Below, one piece after another: positions 10,918-21,919 of a stretch of DNA of 64,000 nucleotides (the first letter of the stretch is position 1; each line of letters starts with the position of its first letter). The stretch lies in NCBI RefSeq assembly GCF_026914185.1, contig NC_070558.1, forward strand, positions 3,100,001 to 3,164,000, written 5' to 3'. Below the pieces are notes generated by a model. The model did no database searches, was not told where the DNA came from, and saw nothing but the letters and a program-made list of their open reading frames with translations. The stretch comes from Puccinia triticina. Taxonomy: Eukaryota; Basidiomycota; Pucciniomycetes; Pucciniales; Pucciniaceae. Made by a program: the position numbers and the translations under genes.

Positions 10918-11061
10918 GATGTGGTGGACAAAACTGTAGTCAAATTCATTTTCAGTCTTCAATCTCACTGGCGCTTCTCTCAAGATCCAAGACTCAGCCT
11001 CAAGCCTCAAAACTCAAGATCAAGACTCTCAACGCTGAAGGTCCTCAGGCTATTTCCCCTT
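10918..11061. repeat. 144-bp duplicated segment, copy A
   Basis: Identical to 21776-21919 except for one C/T difference, in the same orientation. Copy A directly abuts the Copia-1 RT fragment; copy B directly abuts the elongation-factor fragment. It consists of CTCAAG-rich sequence. Its origin (LTR, leader or exon) is not resolved. Confidence 0.85.
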
Positions 11062-11629
11062 CCCTTTTCTTTTCCTGATTCCTCACTTCCTTCTTATTTC
11101 TTTTTTTTTTTTCCTCCTCCTCAAGACTCTTTTATTTTCTTGGTCCTAACACAGTTTGTACTGTGGGTTTATTTGTTTGGGTCTGATTCCTTTCCTTCTT
11201 TATTTTTGTCTTTCCAGTTTTGTGCTTTCTCCTCCTCTCTCTGTTCTGGTTTTCTGTTTCCCTTTTTGTGATTGTTCTCTATTATTTCATTGTTCTGTGG
11301 CTGGTTTCTTTTCTTGTCTTTCTTCTGTTGAGTGTTGCTGGTTTGTTTTCTTTTATGTCTTTCTTTGTGTTTGTTGTGTTGCGCGCGCACGGCGCGCAAG
11401 GAGATGATGAAATGTATGTGACATGTTGCCTCCCCAAGTCCAAGCTTGCAGAGCTTGGAGGAGCGGCATGGCATTCTGATCCGCCATCACGAGTTTAGAA
11501 GATCAAGAGTCCCGCATCCAAAGAGTCCAAACCCTCAAGAATCTCAGTCTGATCCTTTCCAGAATTCCAACAACTACAATACCGCCGCCAAGAATCCAAC
11601 CCCTTGGCAAAATAAACTCAAAACCGCTT
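11062..11629. other. Pyrimidine-rich non-coding stretch
   Basis: Long T/C-rich tract (11062-11380) ending at a GCGCGCGCACGGCGCGC palindromic patch, then unremarkable sequence up to a run of about 22 C at 11630-11651. No gene is supported. Confidence 0.4.
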
Positions 11630-11850
11630 TCCCCCCCCCCCCCCCCCCCCCAGCTATCAACTTGAATCCGCACGACTCCTTCTGGACCGATCCGTGAGGG
11701 CAGCCACCAGGCATCCATCCCCTCCCAGCGCTGCTGCCGGCCTAGCACCGGACGGAGCTCCATAGTTGGTCCCCCGAGCCGGGATTGAACCAGCGACCTC
11801 AAGATTTACAGTCTTGCACTGTGGTTTTGAGGGCGACTGGCGGTTATACT
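11630..11850 (-). repeat. tRNA-derived (SINE-like) relic with G-tail
   Basis: Read on the minus strand, 11770-11815 carries an anticodon-like stem-loop (GACTGTAAATC, anticodon GTA as in tRNA-Tyr) and a T-arm with a B-box (GCTGGTTCAATCCCGGC). The matching 5' acceptor and D-arm are not found, so it is a 3' half and not a working tRNA. It is followed, still on the minus strand, by about 120 bp of unrelated sequence ending in a run of about 22 G. A tRNA head, an unrelated body and a simple tail is the layout of a SINE. Confidence 0.5.
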
Positions 11851-12074
11851 TTTTTTCTTTCTTTTCACTATCACTCATCCAAATTCCGACAATCTCAGCT
11901 GAACAAAGGTTGTTTCTTTTTGCTTCGGAACCCTTGAGATCCGATCATTGTGTTGCTTGTCTCTTTCCAAAGCAGTCTAGTCCATGTTTCAGGATCAAGA
12001 CGTTTGAGGACTCGGTCATTTCTTTGGTTTTGAGTGTTACTAGAGCTGAAGATATCTGAAGTATAGAAACGCCA

Positions 12075-12990
12075 CTGTTGGGACACCACTTGTGGAACTA
12101 CTCAAAGGGGAGAATAGAGCTTGGAAGGGAGATGGATAGCAACACTAGTACTAATGTAAGCTATGCAAGGGTGCTGATGAGGCTGCCTTCCTGACTAATG
12201 CTGAGGGGATGAGAGTAACACTAAGAAAAAGAAGAAAAAGGTGTGGCTGATTTCTGCTTGATCTTAGGAGCTAGTACTATGAGCTTAACTACTGACTACT
12301 GAGGGTAAGAGAGTTGGAGCAATGGTTGAAAGAGGGGGGAAAGCAATGGGCAATGGTTCAATGGCAATGGGTTGATGAGAATGGGCACTTATAATTTCTG
12401 TATCTAAAATTATCTATAAATTCTGCATAAGGTACAAGTGAGGGAGGAAGGACAGTTCTTATATGAAGGAAGGATGAGCACAGACAATGAGGAGTTATGG
12501 CTATGGGAATGAAGGTTATACAACTGGGGAAAGGTTCTGGCTATGGGAATAAAGGCTTGTACAAATGGAGAAGGTGATGTGAACATAGTAACTACTTGTA
12601 ATGATGAGCACTACTGAAAGGGATAAGCACAGATCCAATGATGTAATGTGTACAATAGGCATAGTACATAATGAGTAATGTATGTAAAGGATTTAGTATG
12701 TGAGAAAGTATCTGTAAAAAGAATGTGATGTAATGATTCAACTAAGCTACTAATGGAATGAGTGTTGTAACTAATGAAGACTGTAAGGTTTCTGTAAGTC
12801 TTATATCCTCTATAACTACTGAACCATTGAAGATAAGGGGGTACTATGTATGAGTGACTATAGGTGAAATTTGGCGTAGAATCTGAATATGCAATAATAA
12901 TGAGGTATTTGTGAAGTGTTATGGGGAAATGGGCATTGTAATGATGAATATGTATAAAGGAAAGCAATAAAATACTACTTATGGTTTGGA
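12075..12990. repeat. Possible solo LTR
   Basis: Starts TGTTGGGACACCACTTG, purine-rich, AT-rich towards the end, no coding. It carries GGCGTAGAATCTG near 12875, resembling the GGCCGTAGAATCC motif of the 9546-10575 insertion and of 2094. Ends and target duplication could not be fixed, so the call rests on start motif and composition. Confidence 0.35.
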
Positions 12991-13429
12991 ATGGAGCACC
13001 ACAACGGGTTTGTCACTTTTCCCCATCGGTTCCACAAAGCACACTCCTGTAACTTGTGGAGACCACGTTGGCTTGTTGCTCAAGTCGGTTCCACCACCAA
13101 AACTTTCTTTTTTCACTTCCAACCAGGACTAGCTCAGGCTGGTCCTGAAGTGTTGAAAGTTCAAGAAAATAAGTAATTGAAAGGAAGAAAATAAAAAGTT
13201 GAAAAAAAACTTTGATGGAAAATCGACTCGCAAACGGCTTCCTGAGTGGGTATGATACTCTTGAGCAAGGGGGTACTTCACTATCTGGAATAGCGTACAC
13301 AGCGGGCAATCGGATGTCACAATATGCCAAGACTGGAATTGGATTCACATTGAAAAAGGCAAGTTTTTAGCTCCAAACTGCTATTGATTGTTTGCAACGA
13401 GTGACTGACATGACAACCTAACTTTATTT

Positions 13430-13995
13430 TGTAAAAAGATAAACTATTTTTGCTGTCAAATCTGTAGCTCACCTGCCAAACAATCTGAATTCAAAGTATG
13501 GGAAAAGGAACTCAGCTACACTGGTCCGGGTATCATTGGTGACTATGGTATACATTGGAACATTGCATACAAGAGCCGCAACCAAGCTTACCAAGCAAGA
13601 AAGGTCAGTGATTCTGCTTTTTTGGTCTTCATGAGACATCAGCTCCATCAGTCTTATTAATTGAAATTGAATCCATAGGTTATCAACCAACTCATTTAGA
13701 ACAAATCCAAGAATGGAAAAGGTGATTAATTTAGCTGTTATGAGTTTGTCTCAAAGGAATGGGATAATATTCAAGTGCTCAACTTGGTTCTCAAGGTAAA
13801 GAAAATTTGTAATTGTAATTATGAATTACTTATCTCTTCTGCTTCTTATTTTTGCTTTACAACAGGAATTCTTGTATCTAATTACCAAGCAAATGGAAGG
13901 AGATGGTCCATCCTTGTCAATGGTGCCTTATGAATACAGCAGGCTTGTTGATAACCTGGAGAAATTGAAAAAAGAATGTATTGATAACACCCGAG
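13430..13995 (+). pseudogene. hAT transposase internal exons, relic
   Basis: Three pieces read in order as the core of a hAT transposase. About 13475-13605 gives FKVWEKELSYTGPGIIGDYG then HWNIAYKSRNQAYQARK, the region with the conserved GD...WN signature. After an intron (13606-about 13677) comes VINQLI, then SKEWDNIQVLNLVLK up to 13796, and after another intron EFLYLITKQMEGDGPSLSMV. No intact frame joins them and the flanking exons are missing. The relic is lost near 13995, where tRNA-like DNA and then Copia-2 begin. It has the opposite strand to the 4640-5441 relic. Confidence 0.65.
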
Positions 13996-14064
13996 CCAAG
14001 GGGACCCCCTTTACGCGGGTGTTGCTGCGGGCTGCGTGCGACACCCAATTGCCCGCTGTGGTAG
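13996..14064. other. Target region of Copia-2
   Basis: Short GC-rich sequence directly left of the Copia-2 target duplication. Its continuation lies at 21351 onwards, where a tRNA-like 3' half is seen. Confidence 0.4.
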
Positions 14065-14069
14065 CTGCT
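14065..14069. repeat. Copia-2 target-site duplication, left
   Basis: CTGCT, repeated at 21346-21350 directly after the end of the split 3' LTR. Confidence 0.85.
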
Positions 14070-14321
14070 TGTTGTAGCCTGTTACGTAATGTATCATTAC
14101 GTTACACTCTACAGTGTCATGGTAAGTCATACTGCCATGACTTACCATAGACATGGGACTTTCCCATGTTTCCTCGACTAGACAGCTGTTCTCTATTACA
14201 TACATACTACATAATAGCATGTATATATAGAGCTTGTGTTTTCTCATTTGTTGTATTTCTGTATTCCATTCTCATTGTTCATTCCTCTTGAAATACATAG
14301 TCACATTGTCAGGCTCTATTA
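14070..14321 (+). repeat. 5' LTR of Copia-2 (252 bp)
   Basis: TGTTGTAGCC to GGCTCTATTA. It contains a 12-bp inverted repeat with a 6-nt loop (ATGGTAAGTCAT at 14119-14130 with 14137-14148), a 7-bp one (CATGGGA, CTT, TCCCATG at 14152-14168), an imperfect one near 14081-14105, and a TATATATAG box near 14222. Confidence 0.92.
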
Positions 14322-14331
14322 GGTTATGAGC
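14322..14331 (+). other. Primer-binding site of Copia-2
   Basis: GGTTATGAGC directly touches the 5' LTR and is complementary to the anticodon stem-loop of initiator tRNA-Met (CUCAUAACC), the half-tRNA priming known from Drosophila copia and yeast Ty5. Confidence 0.75.
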
Positions 14332-14570
14332 ATTTATTCTCGCATTTTTACAGTTACAAAGTTTTGAAAGAGTCTTACAATAAAGTTTTTCTGAAAACTG
14401 TCTGTTGAAGTCTATCTGTTGTGTTGTGTAGTGTTGTGTCTACAGTTGTGTAGTAGTGTGAATATCCTTCTGAGTGTCGTGTTTAAACCATAGTCTTACT
14501 ATCCAGTTCTCCATATTTTCTACCATCCTCTATTGATAATTTTTTTCAAACCCCATCGAATCCCTTCGCC

Positions 14571-17500
14571 ATGGCCCCAGTAAACCAATATCCGAGTTCT
14601 ATCGCTACTAGATCTTCAAATGTGGCGGCAGCGGCATCCAGCAGCAATGCGGCCGGCAAACGAGTTGCACGTAGTCCGCCTCCCACGTCGGACGACGAGA
14701 TTGATACTGTTAGGGCTCCACGGGAAGAACCTCGCCAACCTGGCCCCAGGATAAACATTCCGGAAGACGACGCACCTCTCCCTCCGGATTTCACGTACGC
14801 GTTGGACCCCAGGAACAAAGATCAGATCATCAAGCATGCGCATCACCTTTTTCCGGAACCAAAGAAGCTAGTTCCATCGGGTTCCAATTTTCGTACCTGG
14901 CTCACCAAAATGGAGGAACTCGCCGATTTTGCATTGGACTACCGCAACTTTTATTTCGAAGATTTCTCTCGACACCCGGTCAACCATATCGCCCGAGTTA
15001 TTTTTTGCATTGCCCTGTCTGATGAGATTAAAGAAGACATCAATCATCGAGACTCATGCTATGCTATCATGATCTCCATCCGACGTTGTTTTACTACGTT
15101 CAGTCGCGCTGCACAGGTTAATCGTTGGAGGGCGCTCAAATCTATTGAATGTGATCAAGGAGTCCCTGCCATGACCATTGCGGCCACATACCGTCGACGA
15201 TTGCTGGACCTTAAAGAATCTGGTGCATCTATAACGCAGGATTCAATATTTGGGTTAATGCTTCAAGACTCAATTTTTCAAGGTTCACCCTTAAGACAAG
15301 AATTCAATTATCGCATTGATCAAGAGCTTGCAGCACGCCGTCAAATACCGCTGCTGTTTACGGAAACAATTGACTTGTTGAACGATTGCCAGGAGAAAGT
15401 CAGGGGACGTGAGGCAGCACATCAAGGTTCTGTACCCACGACAACTTTTGCGGCAGAAGCAAATTCTGCGCAGGCTCGACAAAATTTGATTGAAAGTCAT
15501 CCCAACAACGTCTATACTCTCGCTAGTCGACCCGCGAAATACAGACAGCCAACGACTCAGCCACGCAACTGTTTCCGCTGTGGGTCAGGTGGACATCTGA
15601 TTGGGTCCTGTCCTGTTTTGCCCAACGCTGTACCAAAGAATAGGCCAGCAAATCAACAAGCTAGAAATCAAGTTCAAACGCCCCAATACCAGGCATATTA
15701 TCCAATCCTCGCCCCACCGATGACCGGTTATGGTTTTCCACAGTTCTATCAACCCATGCAATCAAACGGTAATGTTCCTCGAGCAACTAATGTGGGTCGA
15801 CCTGCGGACAATTACCGACCTGTTTATCCTCAAGGTTCCCAACCTAGACCAGCTGCTCATGAGTCTTCAGCAGAGATTCCTCCAGACACGGCTCAGATGG
15901 CCAATCTTCAACCGCCGCCACAGATGTTTGCAATACCCCAAGACGCTCCTCAAATGTTCATGTTACAGCCTACCCCTCAAATGTTCACCATGCCTCAACA
16001 TCACCCTCAGATGTTCAATATGTAACCCGCACCAGAAATGAATGCAATGGACTGCAACATCGGGCCCATTCAACCCTCTTTTGGCGACTTGTCATTTGCA
16101 GCTGCTTCTCCCACCCCTTACGCCGCCTCTCCTGCAATTTTCAATACCAGAGCAACCCATCACCTCACTGGTGACAGGTTAGCACTCACCAATTTCGTAT
16201 TGCTGAGCAAGCCTGTTCCCCTTTGTGTAGCCACTAATGGGCCACCCCGTTTCATTACAGCCAAGGGGACGCTGACCTTTCCGGGAACAACTTCAACCCC
16301 TACACTGATTGATGACGTACTGTATTGCCCCCATGCGGCGCACACGCTCATCTCACCTGCAGCATTACGATTGGCTGGTTTTTCTTTTTCTTTTCGTGCT
16401 GATTCTTTCTTCATCTCTCGAGGCCATCATTTCTGGACGTGCTCGACACTCAACCCAATCTCCAGGAAGTGGGAGTTTCCACCTCCTATACACTCTTTTG
16501 TTTCCCCTATTCCGTGTCCTTCTGTATCTGTTTCTCCTGTTGTTGGCTCGTCAACCTCTTCTACACCGGTTCCGGACACTGTCGTTACTCCTCATACCCT
16601 TGTTGTTCCTTCTGTTGTCACATCGCCCATTTCGCTACACAATTCTCCTGAACTTCAGTCTGTTTCAAACATTGATGTATCCGCTGCAGTCGTAAAAAAA
16701 GATTATGTTCCTTTTGAATACTCCGTTCCGGTTGCAACTTCCTGACCTTTTGAGATGCCACACCTGACTGCCGATGAAACATTACTTCTGCATGTTCATT
16801 GGCGCTTTGGTCATGCTAGTCTTAGGACCATACGCAGAATGATGGCACTTGGCGTGGCATTAGGCCTTCCGAAGTCCCTTCCTCGTGGGGAAATTCAATG
16901 TCCCTCGTGTATGATATCAAAAAGCGTCAACCGGAATACTTTAACCTCCGACCGCCGTGATTTCCAGCCTATGGATGCCTGGAATGTGGATCTGGTTGGC
17001 CCTTTTGAACTTCCAGCACTTGGAGGAGGTCTATATGTTCTGACTATCCGTGATATTGGTTCCGGGTACGCAGAAGTGAAAGTACTCGTAAAAAAGAGCG
17101 AAGCCTGTACTGTTCTCCAAGACACCATCTTACGACTGGAGCGCCACACTGGGCGTTGTTTAAAAATTCTACACTCCGACAACGGCGGAGAATTCAACAG
17201 CAAGATCCTTGGAGATTTCCTGGCCGGGAAAGGTATTACTACTGAACGATCCGTAGTGTATCACCACTACCAGAACAGAACTATTGAATGTTTCAACCGT
17301 ACTCTCCAAGACATGGGTCGAACTATTCTTCTGGACAGCACTCTTCCAAAAGAGTTCTGGGGCCTGGCTTTTGTCTGGGCTTGCTACACGCTCAATTGTA
17401 TCCCCAACTCAGCGAGTGGCGATATATCCCCTTTTGAAAAAATCTTCGGCATCAAACCAAACGTTGATCAACTACGCCCGTTTGGTTCCTTAGCCTTTGT

Positions 17501-19316
17501 TCATGTGCCAGCTGAGAAACGAGGGAAACTGGATGATCGAGCTTTGAAAGGTTATGCTGTCTTTTACCTCCCCAACTCAAAGGGCTGGGGATTTTGGATC
17601 CCTGATCTCGGTTCTTACGTCCATTCGGCCGTCGCCACTTTTCCAGCTTTTCCGAGCTCTATTTCTTCATCTCTCTCATTCTCTTTTGCCGATTCCCTTG
17701 TATTGCAATTAGGCAGCTTTGAGGACGAAGAATTAGTACAATCTCAAGACGCGCTTGTAGATATCGTCAGTAACTTCATTCCGACTTATAAACAAGCTAA
17801 GATGGATGTTGACAGCAAGAAATGGCTAGAAGCCATAAATGAGGAGTTAGCTAATTTACGCCGTCTAGGAGTCTGGTCTATACGACCGGTACCAAAGGGT
17901 ACCAAGATCCTTCGCGCCAAATGGGTCTTTGCCAGGAAATTGTCCGCCGCCGGAGTTGTGATCCGCTTCAAAGCACGTTATGTGGCGAAGGGATTTGCTC
18001 AAATTGAGGGAGAACATTTCAATGGTACTTTTGCTCCTACGGCTACGTTTGTATCCATGCGATTGGTATTGTCTATAGCGGCTATGAACGGATGGCCGGT
18101 TCATACTTTTGATTTTGTTGCAGCCTATCTCAACTCACCTATTGACAAGGAGGTTTGGGTTGCCGCCCCTGAAGGGCTGGAGGTTGAGGCCGGACATGCC
18201 TGTTTACTGCATAAGGCACTCTACGGAACTCGTCAGGCGGCACGATGCTGGTGGCAACACCTATCGGCTACTCTTGGCCGTCTCGGTTACAAAAGCTCAC
18301 AGTTCGACAGCAGCGTTTATGTACTCAGCAAACGTGACGGTCCATTGGTTATCTGGATACATGTGGATGATGGTATCATCACGGGTTCCTCAACTCAAAT
18401 TCTACGGGACCTGGAGTCGGCTCTTTCGGATTGTTTGGAAATTAAGTGGTCTTCTTTGCTGTCAGACATCGTTGGTCTTCAAGTGGCCCGTGATCGCGAT
18501 GGTTTTAGTCTGCATCAGCCTAAACTCGTTTCAAAACTTCTGACACTCCATTGGGACGGCGCCAGTCATGCTAAAACGCCCCTTCCGGTCGGTAATTTAC
18601 CGCTCTCCTGCAGCGACGGTCCCAGTCTGGACGCGTCCAAGTATCTATCAATTCTTGGTTTCTTAAGCTATCTATTGGCGGGATCTTGTCCCGATATTAC
18701 ATTTGGAGTAAATTTCCTGTCCCATTTTTCCAAGTGTCCAAGTACAGAGCACTGGAAATGTCTTCACCACTTGGTAAATTACGTCGCGGCAACAAGAGAT
18801 CAGCAGCTGATGCTCAAGCCAAGTCCCTCTTGCCCTCAACTTGTCTGTTTTGCGGATGCAAATTGGGGGGGAGAATTTTCCCGATCCAACTATGGGATCC
18901 TTGTCTTATTCCATGGATGCCCCATTCACTGGGTAGCCCGACGACTGGCTACCATTGCATCGTCTACGGCACATGCCGAATACATGGCTCTGGGTCACGG
19001 TACGAAACAACTCCTGTGGATTCGACACCTGTTAACCGATATGACCGGTATCGAAACCACCGGCCACTTATTTTGCAACAATCAGGCGGCCGTCAAAATT
19101 TGTTCAGATGAAGCATCTAACAAACAAACTTGTCACACGGATCGCAAATTCTACATCACGAATCAAGCGCTTTTTAGGAAACAGGTCACTCTTACGTGGG
19201 TAGATACGAAGAATCAGTTTGCAGATTTATTCACGAAGAATTTGCCAGCAATCACCCATCAGTACCAGGTACGAGTTGCCCTCGGAGCGGTCTCGTCGAG
19301 TGGGGGGGTGTTGTAG
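14571..19316 (+). pseudogene. Copia-2 Gag-Pol with two nonsense codons and dead active sites
   Basis: One continuous frame holds the whole polyprotein but is cut by TAA at 16023-16025 and TGA at 16743-16745. Gag ends in a CX2CX4HX4C knuckle (CFRCGSGGHLIGSC, about 15571-15612). Protease has IFNTRATHH where family members have IFDTGATHH, so the catalytic Asp is lost. Integrase keeps NVDLVGPF, HSDNGGEF and the Glu of RTIECFNRT but has QNRTIEC instead of the usual QNG-IER. RT keeps WIHVDDG. RNase H has CNNQ instead of CDNQ and NKQTCHT instead of NKRTRH-type. These changes are all G-to-A or C-to-T and nearly all fit loss of CpG. The last codons run into the 3' LTR. Confidence 0.93.
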
Positions 19317-19543
19317 CCTGTTACGTAATGTGTCATTACGTTAAACTCTACAGTGACATGGTAAGTCATACTGCCATGACTTACCATAGACATGGGACTT
19401 TCCCATGTTTCCTTGACTAGACAGCTGTTCTCTATTACATACATACTACATAATAGCATGTATATATAGAGCTTGTGTTTTCTCATTTGTTGTATTTCTG
19501 TATTCCATTCTCATTGTTAATTCCTCTCGAAGTACATAGTCAC
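19309..19543 (+). repeat. 3' LTR of Copia-2, first part
   Basis: Matches the first 235 bp of the 5' LTR. It is broken after GTCAC by the TIR element and resumes at 21329. Confidence 0.92.
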
Positions 19544-21323
19544 ACTGCGGGCATCTCGATGTTGCTGTGGACCGCAGCGACATCTGACAATTCAGTGGGG
19601 ATTCAAACCCCGCGCAACAAGTAAGAGCATCTCCAGCAGAGCGGGGATGAGACCCGCTACCTATAGCCGGCCGGGACCACCTTTCACACACCTGTCTCAG
19701 CTGTTCAACAGCAGCTCCACAGCAGACTGGCAATCACGCCGGGGGTGGATAGCTAGATTGCCATGCAGGACGACACAACTGTGATGGAATTCGATATCTC
19801 CAGCATGGATTTAGTTGATTTACTCAACTTCATTGTTATATTTTCATTTTTTCTCTCACTCACTCACAATCTATTCAATTTTGAGATTTCACAGTTAAAT
19901 TTTCAGAGCACAAAAAAGCGAGTGAAATGTGAGATAAATAAGCAAAAGCAAGTGAAATGTGAGATAAATAAGCTTCACAATAGACAAAAGATCACACGAG
20001 ATTTTGATGAGCTTAAGAGTCGGAGGGAATCAAGCCAAGACGTTTGGCAACCTCTTCTTTTTTAACGGTGTAGAAAGAACGAGAAATAGGATCCAAATTT
20101 GAGAGATCAGCAGCAGTACGTAGCGGTAGCGGTAGCAGTTGTAGCGGTGGCAGTAGCAGTCGTAGCGGTAGCGGTAGCAGTCCCAGCAGTGGATTTTTTT
20201 GGCCTTGATGTTCTCTTTTTTGCAGGTCTGTTCCTTTCTTTGGTGGGTTGAAGCGGTTGAATTTCTGGAGAGGGTGTTCTTGGTGGCGGACTACAAGCAA
20301 GATCTTCAAGCATTGGGTCGATCATGTTTTTGGCGCGGTGGTGACAAGTGGCGAGTAGGTGATGGCGAAGTGGCGAGTAGGTGATGTGTGGTGTGTAGCA
20401 GCCTCTGTTGCGGGTGGCAATGGGATGGGGAAAGTAGCCGGCCGCGGTCTGGGATGGGATGGACTTGGATCAATCAAAGGTCGTTTAGGGGGTCTGCTGG
20501 ACCCCGGAAATGTTGAGCGACCTGCCAAACGAGTCCAAAACTCGCGCGGTCCAAGCTCTGCTGGAGATGCTCTAATGCAGCAACACTTGGCTGTCTGATG
20601 GACAGCCGGCCACCGGGGTATGTACACACAACGCACCTCTTGATGGCCGGCACAACGACCGGTCACCGAGAGGAGTATGCACTCCTCTCAATGGCTGGCC
20701 CAAGGACCGGCCATCAGGAGGAGTCCTTGTGCCGGCCATTGAGAGTTGTCCACACTCCTCTCGATGACCAGCATAACGACTGGTCATTGGGAGGAGGAGT
20801 CCACACTCCTCTCGATGACCAGCACAAGGACCGGTCATTGGGAGGAGGAATCCATACTCCTCTCAATGCCAACACAGGCCGGCGTTGAGAGGAGTACATG
20901 CACCTCGATGCCCGGTCTGTGCCGTTCATCAAGGGAAGTGTGTATGTACTCCTCCCGATGACCGGGCCTTGGGCCAGCCATCGAGAGGAGTGCGTACTCC
21001 TCTTGGTGACCGGTCGTTGTGCCGGCCATCGAGAGGTGTCTGTACTCCTCTTGACGCCGGTGTGTGCTGGCATCAAGAGGAGTGTGGACTCCTCCCGATG
21101 ACCGGTCCATGAGCTGGTCACCGAGAGGAGTGAGAGGAGTGTGTTATAATCCTCTTGATGGCCGGCACAAGGACCGGTCATCGAGAGGTTGTTATGTATT
21201 GGTGGCCGGCTGTCCAAAGGCAAATCGATCAGCCGGCCAGATGTTGCTGCAGCTGACGCTGCATTCTGATATGCAGCGTCATGATGTCGCTGCGGCCCGC
21301 AGCAACAGCGAGATGCCCGCAGT
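19544..21323. mobile_element. 1,780-bp TIR element nested in Copia-2 3' LTR
   Basis: Terminal inverted repeats of about 41 bp with about three mismatches, starting ACTGCGGGCATCTCG (or CACTGCGGG). The intact 5' LTR gives the empty site, so the boundaries are firm: the insertion duplicates GTCAC (19539-19543 and 21324-21328); reading the ends as CACTG...CAGTG gives a 3-bp TCA duplication as in CACTA-type elements. No transposase is seen. The right half is a minisatellite (about 20600-21230) of units with CCGGTCATCGAGAGGAGT-like wording in both orientations. The left half is occupied by a further nested element (19625-20572). Confidence 0.85.
19625..20572. mobile_element. 948-bp Harbinger-like element nested inside the TIR element
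   Basis: Perfect 18-bp inverted repeats, GAGCATCTCCAGCAGAGC and its complement, each flanked by TAA (19622-19624 and 20573-20575). TAA target duplication and GAGCATCTCC-type ends fit PIF/Harbinger MITEs. It holds a 29-bp tandem repeat (19918-19975), a GTAGCG/GTAGCA minisatellite (about 20115-20185) and a GGCGAGTAGGTGATG repeat (about 20345-20385). A minus-strand frame at 20107-20325 translates to a Pro/Lys/Arg-rich then Thr-Ala-repeat peptide and is probably not a gene. Confidence 0.82.
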
Positions 21324-21328
21324 GTCAC

Positions 21329-21345
21329 ATTGTCAGGCTCTATTA
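21329..21345 (+). repeat. 3' LTR of Copia-2, last 17 bp
   Basis: Completes the 252-bp LTR exactly (ATTGTCAGGCTCTATTA), followed by the CTGCT duplication at 21346-21350. Confidence 0.9.
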
Positions 21346-21350
21346 CTGCT

Positions 21351-21412
21351 AAGCAATGCTGCTGGCTCTGCCCTGGTACGTAGCTGGGTTCGAATCCCAC
21401 CAGCATCATTTT
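21351..21412 (+). repeat. tRNA-like 3' half
   Basis: A T-arm with B-box (CTGGGTTCGAATCCCAC) is followed by CAGCATCA and a TTTT run, as at the 3' end of a tRNA gene. A 5' half that would pair is not convincing (ATGCTG occurs only about 50 nt upstream), so it is a relic or part of a tRNA-derived repeat. Copia-2 inserted just to its left. Confidence 0.4.
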
Positions 21413-21775
21413 ATCGGCGCAGCTCTTTTTTCACCAGCCTGGTACCGTGTTCCACGTGCATTTCACGGCGGGCGGAATCGGTATCCTCGGATGATCATCA
21501 CAAGGAGCCCCCGTGATCCATTTGGTGGAGAACACGTGAACGTGTGGACCAGCGGCTCGCGCAGGGGCACTACGGGGAATCCACGAGGATTCCTCGAGAT
21601 ATCCTCGTCGAAGGACTCCCCGGGTGTACCATTAGTCGTAAGCATTACTTTAGCCACTGCCGTGAGCCGCTCGTGGGACCCCTTAACTTTCCGCTTCCTT
21701 TTCCTTTAGCGCGGTTTCTCTTTGGATTCTCGGCGACAAGCAAGCAGTCTAGGGACAGACTGTAAGTGGTGATGG

Positions 21776-21919
21776 GATGTGGTGGACAAAACTGTAGTCA
21801 AATTCATTTTCAGTCTTCAATCTCACTGGTGCTTCTCTCAAGATCCAAGACTCAGCCTCAAGCCTCAAAACTCAAGATCAAGACTCTCAACGCTGAAGGT
21901 CCTCAGGCTATTTCCCCTT
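21776..21919. repeat. 144-bp duplicated segment, copy B
   Basis: Second copy of 10918-11061, one substitution apart. It ends exactly where recognisable elongation-factor sequence begins. Confidence 0.85.

Larger units (their letters stand above)
14070..21345 (+). mobile_element. Copia-2, complete but inactive Ty1/copia element with nested insertions
   Basis: 5' LTR 14070-14321, primer-binding site 14322, Gag-Pol 14571-19316, polypurine tract at about 19299-19308, 3' LTR 19309-19543 plus 21329-21345. The two LTRs are both 252 bp once the insertion is removed, with about seven differences, so it is older than Copia-3. Flanked by CTGCT. A TIR element (19544-21323) split the 3' LTR after insertion, and it carries a further TAA-flanked element. 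Confidence 0.92.

Noticed and set aside
11766..12059. Open frame starting with a PRAGIEPATSR-type peptide
   Set aside because: This peptide is what the antisense of a tRNA T-arm region encodes; it is a known kind of spurious prediction and overlaps the tRNA-like relic.
10918..14000. Search for the Copia-1 3' LTR
   Set aside because: No match to 5442-5574 was found downstream; the 3' end of the element appears to be lost.
14571..16025. Stop between Gag and Pol of Copia-2 as a programmed readthrough site
   Set aside because: Copia-3 has Gag and Pol in one continuous frame, and a second stop plus lost active sites in Copia-2 make nonsense mutation the simpler reading.
20600..21230. Repeat array considered as CRISPR
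   Set aside because: Eukaryotic nuclear context, units are direct and inverted without unique spacers of constant length, and no cas-like gene is present.
20598..21516. Several long frames on both strands with repeated TGHREE-like wording
   Set aside because: Products of the CCGGTCATCGAGAGGAGT-type tandem repeat inside the nested TIR element, not genes.
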